A DNA stretch of 64,000 bases from assembly GCA_029582155.1 (NCBI GenBank), contig CM055901.1, positions 50,287,206-50,351,205 of the forward strand. Reading direction: 5' to 3'. A program made the translations under genes and the position numbers. Below the pieces are notes generated by a model. The model saw only the letters and a list, made by a program, of their open reading frames with translations. It was not told the origin of the DNA and did not search any database. The DNA is from Panopea generosa (taxonomy: Eukaryota; Mollusca; Bivalvia; Adapedonta; Hiatellidae). Each line of letters begins with the position of its first letter. The first letter of the stretch is position 1. Below are positions 11,796-22,552 of this stretch, in pieces.

Positions 11796-12404
11796 AGCAG
11801 TTGTTGTTGTTCTGTGCTGTTTAGCATTGCTTTCAACAAGTTTTCATTTATATGAGGACAGTGTCTACTTGAGATAGTATTCTAAACACTGCCACACTGG
11901 AGTATCATGCTTGTATTATTAATTGCAATAAATGAAATCTCAAGCAATTATTTCCGAATGTCATCTGTAACATATTGCCATGTCTCCGGCAGACCTCCAG
12001 CAGACCTCCGAGACTGTTTACAAACTACAGCAAAGTAAACATCTCCCATAAAACAAATGATGTTCCCCACAACTCTCAACAGACCGCTTCCAGAAAATGA
12101 CCTTTAAAACAGCAGCTGTTAACCAGTCCATCTACCATGTACCTGTTTTTTAAACCAAATATATATTGGAAGCAGACTAATAAAAGTGGAATATCAAATA
12201 TACAAAATGTGTATATCATTTATTGATTTATTGATATAATTACTAACACCAATATTCAATAATTGTTTATAAACAGAGTGGGCAGACACCAGATGGTTGC
12301 AATTACTGGCTACATTAAACTCTTGTTGGGGAGTCATCACAACACAGACAGGGTCACAGTTGATTCATCCTGGCTCTTTATACAATCAACTGGCTTCCTG
12401 TTTT
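11796..12404. other. Single-copy sequence
   Basis: No open frame over 60 codons, no repeat and no RNA signal supportable. A small internal repeat (cagacctcc twice) lies at 11990-12010. Confidence 0.5.
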
Positions 12405-12450
12405 TTCTTTTGGTTTAATACCATTTTCAACACATTGCAGGTTATTTTAT
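12405..12450 (-). mobile_element. SINE family A, 3' fragment
   Basis: The plus strand tttggtttaataccattttc plus aacacattgcaggttatttt matches the 3' end of family A. The rest is missing because a family D element adjoins it at 12455, which suggests truncation or nesting. Confidence 0.55.
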
Positions 12451-12454
12451 TTTT

Positions 12455-12655
12455 TCAGAAACTGTTACACTAATTTATTTTAGCTTGATGGCAAAAAAAG
12501 CCCAAAGATTATTATGAACTGCTCTCAAGTCCGCTTCCTCAGTAGAACCAGTACTAAGTGTTGTTTGTTGAGTCGTCGTATCGAGCTGGGGATCCGCAAC
12601 CTCTGGCATGAGTGGCCAACACCGTCTTTAACACTACCACCTTACTTGCAGGTTA
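12455..12655 (-). mobile_element. SINE family D, near full length
   Basis: On the minus strand the 5' part runs from about 12655 and contains a tRNA-like tail (ggatccccagctcgatac) at about 12590. It is followed by cacttagtactggttctact, gaggaagcggacttgag and an AT-rich 3' end (aagctaaaataaattag). The body aligns with family C (cacttggtactggttctgct) but the head differs, so the two families share body and tail. Confidence 0.55.
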
Positions 12656-12686
12656 ATTCACTGTTTGTTGATATGGAATATGTTGG

Positions 12687-12927
12687 GTCCTCTGTGGCTA
12701 CGTTGTCTTAGGCACCATCTCAAGGTCACTTACCTCTCACTGCTAAGGTAATAAGTTCAAGCACCGCTCACTCTAAAAACTTGTGAGAAAGTTTGCAAGT
12801 TACTTGCGGAAGGACGGTGGTTTTACTTAGATTTATTCTGAGGTCTTCCTTCTCCAATAAAACTGGGCATACCATATATAACCTGAAATGTGTTGGAAAT
12901 GGCGTTAAACTCCATTCAAAAAAAAAA
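12687..12927 (+). mobile_element. SINE family A, near full length
   Basis: A plus-strand copy. The head starts at gggtcctctgtggctacg (decayed box A) and passes ctcactgctaaggtaataag, with a weak box B (agttcaagcaccg). The body is gagaaagtttgcaagttact, aaggacggtggttttac and ataacctgaaatgtgttg, and it ends in ggcgttaaactccattc with an A10 tail (12918-12927). The A tail and orientation fit retroposition. Confidence 0.75.
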
Positions 12928-13071
12928 GATATAGAATAAAAGTAAATGATTGACTCACATCATCACAGATTGCTAAAGAAAGTATTATCACTGCATAACT
13001 GTTAAAATGAATTAATTTCCCAAATGCATCCATATAATTAAATGTAATACTTAATTATAATCTTTTTTCTT

Positions 13072-13206
13072 TGCCAGTTACTTGTGGAAGGATCGAGGTT
13101 CTACTCAGATTCAGTCGGAGGTCTTCCTTCACAAACAAAACTGAATATGACATAATTATATAACCAGAAATGCATCTAAAATGGTGTTTAACATCATTCA
13201 AAAAGA
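13072..13206 (+). mobile_element. SINE family A, 5'-truncated
   Basis: Starts at gccagttacttgtggaagg and passes gaggttctactcagattc and cttccttcacaaacaaaact. It ends in atggtgtttaacatcattca plus a short A run. The tRNA head is missing. Confidence 0.68.
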
Positions 13207-13687
13207 TGTTACAATTGGCAAAAAAACAGAAAAAAGTTTTATCAACAAAATAGGATAGTCAATTTACAGATATTCATACCTTTTAATAATGACAATATTA
13301 ATTCAAGAAGAGATATACCATGTTTTGTCATGAACAGAAGAAGTGACACATAATTATTAAGTCTTTCGTAGAAATAACCATGGTTACAGCTTATATGTAA
13401 AGCATAATCTTTCCATTTAGAGTAATGTTAGCCACATGTGTAAAAAGATATTTTAGAACCAACTAAAGAATTTCCGTAGGCTATGACTTGAGAACAACAC
13501 CATTGCCAATCATTTTTATTTAACCCTTTCTGTAATACACACTTTTATACAAGTTTGTGTTTGGCCGATTCTGTATTCTCTAATAGAAACTCACTGAAAG
13601 CCAAACAAAAATTCAAACTGAGTGTGCAGGGATGAACACATTAGTTCTTGTCTCAGTATTATAGGTGAGAACACTGGTTTGATCACT
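13207..13687. other. Single-copy AT-rich sequence
   Basis: No supportable feature. It lies between two family A copies in opposite orientation. Confidence 0.5.
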
Positions 13688-13835
13688 TTTTTTATAATGG
13701 GGTTTAACGCCATTTCCAACACATTTCAGGTTATATATGTCACATCCAGTTTTATTGATGGAGGAATACCTCAGAATGAATCTGAGTAGAACCACCGTCC
13801 TTCCGCAAATAACTGACAAACTCTCTCACTGCCAA
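13688..13835 (-). mobile_element. SINE family A, 5'-truncated
   Basis: The plus strand reads tttaacgccatttccaacac, then tttcaggttatatatgtcac, gaatgaatctgagtagaacc and ccttccgcaaataactgac, the complement of the family A body. Reading stops at ctctctcactgcc. The head is absent. Confidence 0.7.
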
Positions 13836-13904
13836 AAAATTGAAATTACAGGACTGGTGACAATATTGGATTGATCACAAAATATGTTCAATCAAAGACT
13901 TTGA

Positions 13905-14085
13905 AATAAAGTGGTCAAGTGGTACAGCCTCATATCCAGGATGCTGGGTCATGGGTTCAATCCTCTGCAACAGTTATATGACACTTCATCCCCATAATGC
14001 TTAATACTTGTTCTACCCAAAAAATTGAATGGGACATACAGCAATGTTAAACACAGCACCACCACACCATAAATCTCCAAAGTAG
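13905..14085 (+). mobile_element. SINE family E, tRNA-headed
   Basis: The head has a box A-like gtggtcaagtggtacagcct and box B gggttcaatcctc. The body is acttcatccccataatgc and ttgttctacccaaaaaattg, and the 3' end is gacatacagcaatgttaaac with CAC-rich sequence. It occurs once in clear form here; the call rests on the paired pol III boxes and their spacing (about 45 bp). Confidence 0.5.
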
Positions 14086-14569
14086 ACCTTTCAGAAATTA
14101 TCATCATTCCACAGCAGAATGAAACTCATCTTCAGCATCCAACTGTAGATAAATCATTTTATCATATAATATTACTGGTAATATTATACCTGACATATCA
14201 TGTCAAGTGAAAGAACTCCATGGCAACATCATGACACATTTATCAGTTCAATTTGAAGAAGTTGACAGTTGAAGTGAGAGATAGTGTGAAGGCTGAATGC
14301 TGCGACAACAATAAAATCAGACTTTTGGTTTCCATGTCAGTTAACAAAGTGAGGTGAGAATTTAAACTGTCAGCGCCACTCTTACACAATCATGTGATGA
14401 GTTACGTCTCGATGGAAATGTGTCAGTCTGGTATTTCAATAGATGTTAGATTGTTTTTGTTTCTTTTTTCAAGATTGTGTACACCATACTACTGCCACTG
14501 TAGGGAATGGAACTGTCGGGGTGTTTGAATGAGCTGTAGCGCCATTTTACTTATATTACTTTCTTATAG
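14086..14569. other. Single-copy sequence
   Basis: No supportable gene or repeat. Composition is slightly less AT-rich near 14280-14420. Confidence 0.5.
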
Positions 14570-14643
14570 CTCACTTGTGAAATAAGCTCAAGAGTTTTTG
14601 TGGATTATGCTTGAGTAGAACCAGTACTGAATTTATTTAAACT
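14570..14643 (-). mobile_element. SINE family C/D fragment
   Basis: The plus strand tcaagagtttttgtggatta then cttgagtagaaccagtactg is the complement of the family C/D body (cagtactggttctactcaag). It lies directly against the larger copy at 14645. Confidence 0.45.
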
Positions 14644-14644
14644 T

Positions 14645-14872
14645 ACTGAATTTACTGAAACTTATTTATTTTACTTTGATTGTGAAAAAAGTTATTACAA
14701 CTTAGACAAATCACGATCAAATTCTCCTTCAGCAGAACCAGTACCAAGTATATGCGGAAAAAAGTGTCTTGCTTAAGAACACCATATAACGCCGTGGTGA
14801 AGGATCAGACCCAAATCCTCCAATCCTGGGTTTGGTACTCTACCGTTGGACCACGCGCTCCACGATAATAAG
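14645..14872 (-). mobile_element. SINE family C, full length
   Basis: The best copy for defining the family, on the minus strand. The head near 14872 has cgtggtccaacggtagagta (box A-like) and gggtctgatcctt (box B). It is followed by ggtgttcttaagcaagacac, atacttggtactggttctgc and a 3' end with cacaatcaaagtaaaataaa. Length is about 230 bp. A 62-codon minus-strand frame over it is incidental. Confidence 0.72.
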
Positions 14873-14969
14873 GCTGTCATGCCGAGATTGGGACTAAATC
14901 CCCAACTTCTGTCTGGTATGAGCAGCCAACACTTTATCACCATTTTAAACATACTATACAAATATCAAC

Positions 14970-15120
14970 TTGTTTCTTATAATGGGTGACCATTGTCTGT
15001 ATATATAGAAATCTGAGTTGACTCGCCTCCTGTAACAAAACAGCAAACTTTCTCACTTATTTATCCAACTCTGACAGAAGTGGCAGACTGGTGCTAACCA
15101 CTCAGTCACGGAGTACCCAG
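14970..15120 (-). mobile_element. SINE family A remnant
   Basis: Weak: aaacagcaaactttctcact is the complement of the body, and taaccactcagtcacggag is the complement of a Leu/Ser-type box A. The middle is poorly conserved. Confidence 0.4.
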
Positions 15121-15329
15121 AATGCAACAGAGATGCCTGTATATGATGCATCGTCAAAATAATGTCCTTTTATTGTGGGAATTTAAATGCAAATAACACG
15201 TTTTAATACATTGTCATTGTTGTTTCCAATACTGACTGCTCCACTTCTTTAATAATAATTAATAATTCATTTAATGAGATTTTCTATTGCTTGAAGGAAC
15301 GACACAGTTTTATTGATGTGCTTCAATGT

Positions 15330-15686
15330 TCAACCAACACAAATCAACTGTTTATGGATTATGAAAATCCAAAACTTTCTAAAAAGCCACGTTGGCTGTT
15401 TAGCCACCAAGTCGCCCCCCTGAAGAACATAATACCGCCAAGTGACAGGTAGTCTGCTGTAAGGAGTATAAATGGAGGGTTTTATGATGAAATCTCTTAA
15501 TATTACAAGTATCAGATAAGATTGAAAACATTTCATATCATTTTTATATGGAATAAAAACTGTGAGCCACTGAGGGGGGGGCAGCAGTTGCTGAACAACC
15601 CAACCAGGCAGTTCTGAGTGCTTCAAGGGTATCCATATGATAGTCAATTGGTAAAAAGTGATGGATGGATCATTAATTGCGTACAC
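15330..15686 (-). CDS. Unidentified 118-codon open frame
   Basis: The longest open frame in the window that is not made of tandem repeats. It starts at an ATG near 15686 and ends with a stop at 15330-15332. Residues are varied rather than periodic: the middle has LPGWVVQQLLPPPQWL, and the end has VLQGGDLVAKQPTWLFRKFW followed by a hydrophobic stretch (IFIIHKQLICVG). I recognise no family, signal peptide or catalytic motif. It could be a chance frame, an exon (an AG acceptor-like ttcttcag precedes GGGGGCGAC), or a piece of a dispersed element. Its neighbours are single-copy sequence and SINEs, with no companion gene. Confidence 0.15.
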   Translation of the reverse strand: MYAINDPSITFYQLTIIWIPLKHSELPGWVVQQLLPPPQWLTVFIPYKNDMKCFQSYLILVILRDFIIKPSIYTPYSRLPVTWRYYVLQGGDLVAKQPTWLFRKFWIFIIHKQLICVG

Positions 15687-16613
15687 TGTTATATAGTCAT
15701 TAATAAATCACTGACATCAGTTTGAGAGTCTTACTCTTTATGTGAGTTGCTGATGTGAGTTACTGATTTGTTGCTGTTTTTCTTCCAAGTTTAAACTCCT
15801 CCAAATCAAGGGTCATAAGTATCATTTTCATTGTTGTGATTCAGTAATTAATCTGCGTGTGGTTCCAGGGTGCCATACGGGTGATGGCAAGAACAGGACC
15901 AATGTAGTCCACGTATGTCATAAGAGGTAGCAAATGAAACATTGAGTTGAATTCATTACTTTTGCAATGCAACATCCATGTGGAGATATTATACTGTTTA
16001 TAAATATATGTTGATTTAATTCATTGTTTTTGCAGCAAGATAGGACAGTACATTAATGATTGTTTTATTAATTCATTGTCACAAATTTTATTTTCAAATC
16101 TTATTTAAAATGCCGACAATATCTGTATTCAACATTTCAGAAGACAATAATTCAAGCACAGACCAAACATCCAGTCTGAATTTTCAAGTTTTTTTTTTTT
16201 TCATTATTTAGTGATAAAGTCGTGATGCCACAAAGTTTGATCAAGATAGTAAAACAATAAAGATCATTTACATTTAGGTAACCAAGAAAAACAATTTAGA
16301 TAGAGAGAGATACAGGAGTCTGTAAGTTTAAACTGACAAATATTATTGCAAACAAACTGTTGCACTCATCAAAGAACAGGGAACATGAACATAAAGTAGA
16401 GCAAATAAGAAAACCTGCTGTTGGGTTTATCACTGTATTTATGGGTTTCAAGAATTAGTAGTGAAACTATCAAAATATTAATCATATTTTTGTGTAATAA
16501 AATGTTTCTGTACAGAAAGATGGGCATTAACCCGTTTTTTTCCCCAAATTTAATTTTACCATTATCATTAAATTTAAAAAGGTGCTAATAATAATTTTAC
16601 TAAGAGCCAAGCC
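15687..16613. other. Single-copy sequence
   Basis: Contains a T12 run at 16190-16201. No gene or repeat is supportable. Confidence 0.5.
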
Positions 16614-16821
16614 ATGTATCCTGTAAATCACACTATAAGAATCTTACATGGGTTGGTGGTTCAGATAGTAAATTCTGTCCTGAGGGATAACTGTTTTCAC
16701 TAGAGGCAGAACCTTGTTCCCGCCAAAACAGTTATCTCTCAGGGCAGATTTCTGTCTGAACCTCAAACCCATGTAAGATTCTTTTAGTGTTTTATTCTGG
16801 CAGTGACTTACACGGTATACG
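16614..16821. mobile_element. Long imperfect palindrome, MITE-like foldback
   Basis: Left arm 16620-16698 pairs with right arm 16725-16815. Examples are agaatcttacatgggtt against aacccatgtaagattct, and gagggataactgttttc against aaaacagttatctctc. The outer parts also pair (cctgtaaatcac with gtgacttacacgg). The loop is about 26 bp (16699-16724). The right arm has an extra ~14 bp (ttttattctggca). TA dinucleotides flank both ends (16617-16618 and 16816-16817), which fits a Tc1/mariner-type target site. There is no coding content. A transcript from either strand would fold into a long hairpin. Confidence 0.75.
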
Positions 16822-17604
16822 GGTAAACTTCATCCTGAGGAATACACGGAAATCCTTATCTGGTATGCAGAAATAACAATTCTGCAAAATAAGATATATG
16901 CAAGGGATTCATTCCTATCACTCTGACCAAATAAAGATCTCTGAGTTAACAGTATATGACAAATCTCTGTGTCTCACTAATGGCATTGAAGGCTTACTGA
17001 TACCCAACACAGCACATTTATAAAGATAGTCCCTGGAGAACTATTTCTAAAGCCATTTGAAATGTGCCATATCCATTGTATAATCCAAAAGGCATTCTCA
17101 TCATTTCAAAATGGTTTCAACTCAATACAGTTTATATCAGTTTGAGCCAAAAACAAAATCAAAATTATTCTGTGTTTCTGTAAAGTATGTGTGTTGAGGT
17201 AACTCAACCCTACCCCAGGAAAAACTTGTTATAAATAAAACAAAATAAAAACTTCATTATTATACTTCACAATTAATATCCAATTAAAAAATCACAACTT
17301 AAACCAAAATACAGAAATACTTCATTTAATTTTCATAAAACAAAAAAAAAAACGCTTTGATACCAGTATATTGTGTAATAGCCTGCCCAAATGTCACTGT
17401 TTGCAAATTATGTGTCATGTACATGGCATTACTGCATCACAGTGTTTTTTACTCGAGACAATATATAAGTATACGGTCTAATACACTGGAGTATAATGTT
17501 TGAAACCAGATTTACAACAGAACCAGATCCTATTGATTTGAGCTTCAAGTAGGGAAGCTTAATTTTTAATGTTGACAGCCAAGCAGGGTTCCATACCAAT
17601 ATAT
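16822..17604. other. Single-copy AT-rich sequence
   Basis: A-rich patches near 17240-17350. No gene, repeat or RNA signal is supportable. Confidence 0.5.
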
Positions 17605-17690
17605 AAGTCCTGGGTGTGACCTAGCCGGGAATTGCACCCATAACCTAAACTGTCTTCCACTAGGGCACCACTGTGGAATGCCTTATTTCA
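17605..17690 (-). mobile_element. tRNA-like SINE head remnant
   Basis: On the minus strand: cacagtggtgccctagtgga (box A-like) then gggtgcaattcccggctag (box B-like), about 45 bp apart. No 3' body could be aligned to the other families. Confidence 0.4.
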
Positions 17691-18059
17691 GGATAGCTAG
17701 GCAAGTGTCACTACCATTATCCCACAGTGCACCTTGATTAATTTCTGCAATCAGTAGAAGGATTGCATGCAAGGAGTCATAAGTACAAATTAACAGGGAT
17801 ATTCACACAGTTCTACAAGAAACCTGGGATTGGGAAAGATCACGGAGTATTATACACACAGATAACTAGCAGTCCATTGAAGAAGTTCTTATGTGTGCAC
17901 AAGCATTGAAAGTTGTCTAGTGTAATTTGTCTATCCACATAATTATAATGTTGTCCAACAAAACATATTGTACACAATATGGTGTGTTGGTAGTGCTCTC
18001 AAAAATGTCTCTGTCATACAAAAGGAATATAGGCAAGTAAATATAATCAAATATAAGCA
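17691..18059. other. Single-copy sequence
   Basis: Nothing supportable beyond a 64-codon minus frame at 17943-18137 that runs into the next array. Confidence 0.5.
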
Positions 18060-18368
18060 TTCTACGTAAGATATTATTATAAGCAGTGTCAAACTGAGTG
18101 TATTATAAGCTGTTTGATGCAGTATTATAAGCAGCATCTAAATGAGGTAGATTATAAGCTGATTATAAGCAGTGTATAAAAAATAGATGAAGTAGTATTA
18201 TAAGCCACTTTGATGCAGTATTATCAGCAGTGTCTAAATGAGGTAGTATTATAAGCAGTGTTCATGTAAAATAGAATTATATGCAGTGTCCATGTAAAAT
18301 AGTATTATAAGCAGTGTGTCAACGAGGTAGTATAATAAGCAGCTTGATGCAATATAATAAGCAGTATC
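18060..18368. repeat. Degenerate array, ~30-35 bp unit, about 9 copies
   Basis: Repeats of tattataagcagtgtctaaa and tgaggtag with irregular spacing. Individual units carry insertions or deletions, so this is an old or unequally recombined array. Confidence 0.85.
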
Positions 18369-18391
18369 GATTTAGGTCTTGTCCTTCAACT

Positions 18392-18690
18392 ATAGTTTGA
18401 TTGATTTATTGAATATCAAGCGTCATTTTATGCCATTGAAGGTTAACAGACGATCAGTTAACCTAACCACTGTTTCCTGGGATCCTGAAAGGTTAACAAG
18501 TATGCGACCACACACACCATCTTCACAAGTAACTAATAACTTTCCCACTTGAAACAGCAGTGAGGGACAAATGATAATAAGACACAATGTCATATATCAA
18601 TCATCAGAGAGACTGTTGCTGGCCGGGATCGAACTCCCGACCCCTGGATTAATAGTCAGACGTGTAACCGGCTGAGCTTATTGGGCCCGG
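18392..18690 (-). mobile_element. SINE family B, full length
   Basis: On the minus strand the head near 18690 has aagctcagccggttacac (box A) and gggagttcgatcccggcc (perfect box B). The body is tgatgattgatatatgaca, ctcactgctgtttcaag, gggaaagttattagttactt and gatcccaggaaacagtgg. The 3' end is atggcataaaatgacgc with an aataaatcaatcaa tail. The segment gaaagttattagttacttg aligns with family A (gaaagtttgcaagttacttg), so families A and B share a central domain despite different tRNA heads. Confidence 0.75.
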
Positions 18691-19954
18691 CCTCCCTTCA
18701 ACTATAGAAAGACTTAGGAGAAATCTGAGAGTTCTAGTGCATTAAGTATTCTAATTGTGATTATCATGTTTTGCTACCTTTAACGTTCTGTGTATTTCAA
18801 TGCATTTCATGTGTGTTCCAGACAAAAGTTAATATTCAAGAAGAAAAAGAATCAATTACGTAGCTAAATAATTAATTCAATTTGTAACATAAGTATTAAA
18901 CCTAGAAATAGTCTGGATTCCAATTTCTCAACAAGTGCTATGTTCTAGAGAGAGACACAATCCGCATATGCTTAGAATGATCATATCCAGCAAGATGTTG
19001 AGGGAAACTTGTAAAAGTTGCGAGAAGTTCATTCACAGTCTATGTAAAATAAATGAGCTTAACAAAACTAACATAAAAACTGATTTTTCGCTTAAAATCT
19101 GCAACAAAATTGCCACACAGTGAAGAAGAAGAGATCAATAAAAGTTTTCAGCAATTGATAAAGACTGCAAGGATAAAAGCATCAATCTCGGACGCTGGAT
19201 TATCAGGGATATTATCGGCACACCACTGGCTCTCCCTCCACGATGAAGAGATGGAGAAAGAAATATCAAAATGATACAAATCTGACATTTAGTCAATAAA
19301 CTGCAGATGCAATTTGCATAATAACCCATCGAGACATGGCACTAGCACATCCAGTTTGGAGTTAATGGCAGCAAATTGGAGGAGAATTCCATGTTCAGAT
19401 TTCCAAGGTGCCTCAAGCGTTATAAATTCTATCTTCAGTAAATTCCAATCTGCTTCAAGTAACATTTTTGATCCTTTTTGTGGCTAAAAGAGATTTTTTG
19501 GTTAACTCAATTTGTTTTCGTTTCTGATTAAAAAAAATAATTGCATTTGCCATTTTTGCAATAATAAATCATTCCTTAGAAAACAAATTCATGCAGCTGT
19601 GAACAGCGACATCTTATTTACAATTTTGTCTAACATTTACATATATACAGGTTTATTTCTGTTCGAACAAAACTACTAATTTTCAGAAGATTTGTAAATG
19701 CACCAGTCCATCATTGACTCAGGAGCGAGTCAAACAGTAAGTCACAGATCCAAACCAACAATTTTATGTTTGACTCATGTTTTGTGAGGGAGGATTCATA
19801 AATAAAACTAAAGAAAGGTGATTGCTGAATGCAGAGGGTGACTTGAGCTGTAGAGACAGATGGTACTAGTTTTCATTGAGATGGCTCAGAATATATTGCT
19901 TGGCAGTTAGTAAAGGTTTGATTCTATGACACGATCAACAAGAACAATGAAGTG
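18691..19954. other. Single-copy sequence
   Basis: Short frames at 18935-19123 (+) and 19135-19329 (-) show no motif. No repeat is supportable. Confidence 0.5.
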
Positions 19955-20105
19955 GGGTGGTAGTGTAGTGGATAGAGATTTTAACTGCTCACACAAAAGG
20001 TTTCAGGTTTGATTCACAGGCTTGAACTTAATTATCAGGGTTATGCCTAAGAGGCAAGAAAAAAACCAACTTGTATTTAGGGTTACCTGACTGACATTAA
20101 CATTG
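19955..20105 (+). mobile_element. tRNA-headed SINE, family uncertain
   Basis: The head ggggtggtagtgtagtggat (box A-like) and box B-like caggtttgattcacagg lie about 40 bp apart. The following tail (ttatgcctaagaggcaag, gacattaacattgcccgac) does not match families A-D. Confidence 0.45.
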
Positions 20106-20416
20106 CCCGACCCTAACATTTTCTTTGCATCTTGGTAAAAAAAAAAAATATATTTTTTTAAATGTAAAAGTACCAAAAACTGTACAAAAAATTTGCATAA
20201 TGAGTTAAGAAAAATTATATTTGTTTATTTGTTTTGTTCTTAACTGATTAACTATCACAATTAGATTTTTTATAGAGAATATATTTTTTATATAGAAAAA
20301 CAAGTCAAAATCAATTTGCTTGTAATAGTTCATTATTATGACATTTTCTCCATGAACAAAAAAACAAAAAAAAAATTATCTACCATAATTTTTCAGTTAA
20401 ATAATGCTAAACACAG
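20106..20416. other. Single-copy AT-rich sequence
   Basis: Homopolymer A and T runs at 20138-20157 and near 20360. Nothing coding is supportable. Confidence 0.5.
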
Positions 20417-20697
20417 ATGTTTATAATGATACTAAAACTGGTAACAAAAGAAACTGCAGATATATGCGAGTGGGCAAACTTTGAACTGGAAATGAAGTAT
20501 CCAATGATAGTGGCTAAGATATTAAACAGTTAAAACTGACAACAAAAGAAACAGCAGATATAGCATATTATGTCCTAAAGGCAGATGAAGCTGAGAATGA
20601 GCCAACTTTGCTTCAGGGTATGACTGAGGTTGCTCATTGTGACTTCCTTGCCAAAGTCAATATACAGGACAATAACAGTCTGTCAGCCTGCAAGTAG
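20417..20697 (+). pseudogene. Possible decayed coding fragment with internal duplication
   Basis: Two plus-strand open frames overlap. Frame 1 runs from the ATG at 20417 to a stop at 20531-20533 (38 codons) and contains LVTKETADICEWANFELEMK. Frame 2 runs from after a stop at 20515-20517 to a stop at 20695-20697 (59 codons) and contains LTTKETADIAYYVLKADEAE and VAHCDFLAKVNIQD. Both start with the same ~34-bp stretch (acaaaagaaactgcagatat against acaaaagaaacagcagatat, 99 bp apart). The residues look protein-like and base composition is less AT-rich than the flanks. I do not recognise a family. It may be a duplicated, frame-broken exon or a chance frame. Confidence 0.2.
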
Positions 20698-22403
20698 AGG
20701 TGTGGAGCCTGCTATACAGTTATCAAAACATTGTAAAGTGCAGCAATAACATCCTTTGTGTGGCCACCAATGTACCACTATTGTAGTCATTATGGGAGAT
20801 ACAGATATTGATCAGTTTTTAATAGCACATGATTAACCAGTAATGTTACTACTCTATTACAGTACCTCGGGTACCATTTACAGGTCATAAGGTAACAATA
20901 TTTTCCGCACCTGCTGTTTGGAAATAAATCTGATAGCATAAATTGTAATCAATCTGTGAAATAGCATGAATATTGTTCTTTTTTCTTCTCCATTGACAAA
21001 TTTTAAAAATATATATAATATTATATACCAAACGTCTTTAAAAAAACAAATTTTCAAATATTGAATATATTTTAATTCCAGATCAGCTATCATTTTTATT
21101 GTTTTATATATGTTGACATCATAATTCTAATTTGTTACATTATGTGTTTTAAAGATAAATTATAAAAGTGTTGGAATAAAATTGAAAAACAAGCTAAAAA
21201 AAGTTTTTGGCTTGGTTTATCACTCATTTCATATCTAGAAATGATACAATACCCATATTAGCAACTTTCACAGATATATCTGTTTTTATTTGATACTTAC
21301 AAAAATACAGAGAACAATATAAATGTCCGCACATATTAGATTTCTGAACGTTAAACTTACCAGGTTTTTAATACAAAATATTCCTGAAATTGTTCAACAA
21401 TTAATTCCACATGAATGAATCCTTTCTGCAAGTTATCCAAAACTTTTATTTGAATGTGTGAACTCGCAATGTCACTGTATTACTACCACCACACACCAGA
21501 TCAAAAATACATTATGTATTTCTTTCACATCCATATATGGCTGTAGTTCTGCTAAAGTTCACACTTTTCTTCAAACAAAACCTTTCAGTCCTCCAAGTAA
21601 CTCACAATGATCTCCAATATCCCTATATGAACTTTTCTATTACCAGTAGGTCATAATATATGAATTCCTAGATTTTCATCCATGTCCACCCACATTTTTT
21701 TACCTGACCAAGACACATTGTATTATCAAAAGAAAGAAAGAAAAAAATGTATTAACTGTTTACTACATAAAGTAGCATTTCAACGACCTAAACATAACTT
21801 CTATACTAATATCTGAAAACTATTGCTTTTTTTTTTTAAAATGGACCCACTATCCCCACTTTTAGATGAAAATCCAGGAATTAATTAATTACAGCTTCAT
21901 TTATATCCAAAACACTAATCAACGATGTATTCTGTAATAATTAATCCACCTTTCACAGCCAAAGTATGTTACCACTCTACTAAGACAAATATCTGTGGAC
22001 ATTGAACTGAACGACTGTTACTATTTGACATAACACTGCCATTACCACCACTGTGTGATGTAATATTTCAGCTTGTCAGAGACCATATCTCAGTAAATCA
22101 ATTACAACCAGTGTTCCACCTGTATTTATTGGCTAACTACCTAATACACCATTACCTGCCAATCGAAAGTCATCTTAGGGTGCAATAATTGATCATAATT
22201 AACACCAATCAATAATTATACACTATACACCAGAATCACTAGACTGTACTCCACAGACTGAAGATTCTAGCAAACGTGACAAAGTAAAAACTAAATTCTG
22301 CCCAAATACTTTTTCTATTTCAAACAATAGAGGCTGGGAAAGTGAGAACATACCATTTTTTGCTGGGTTTAAATTGTGTTTTAAAATGTTGTTGTATTGT
22401 GTT
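20698..22403. other. Single-copy AT-rich sequence, ~1.7 kb
   Basis: No tandem repeat or SINE aligned. A 71-codon minus frame at 20878-21093 is AT-driven. Homopolymer A and T tracts occur near 21730 and 21828. Confidence 0.5.
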
Positions 22404-22552
22404 GTTTTTTTTTAATGGTGGTCCACGCCATTTTAACACATTTTAGGGTATATATGACATATCCAGTTTTTATTGGTGAAGGAAGACCTCAGAACGAGTC
22501 TGAGTAGAACCACTGTCCTTCCACAAGTAACTGGCAAACTGTCTCACATCTA
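22404..22552 (-). mobile_element. SINE family A, 5'-truncated
   Basis: The plus strand begins with a T run (22404-22412), then acgccattttaacacatttt, gacatatccagtttttattg, agaacgagtctgagtagaac and aactggcaaactgtctcac. The head is missing. Confidence 0.7.

Noticed and set aside
18620-18690. Functional tRNA gene with perfect box B
   Set aside because: Acceptor ends do not pair and a full SINE body with an AATCAATCAA tail follows.
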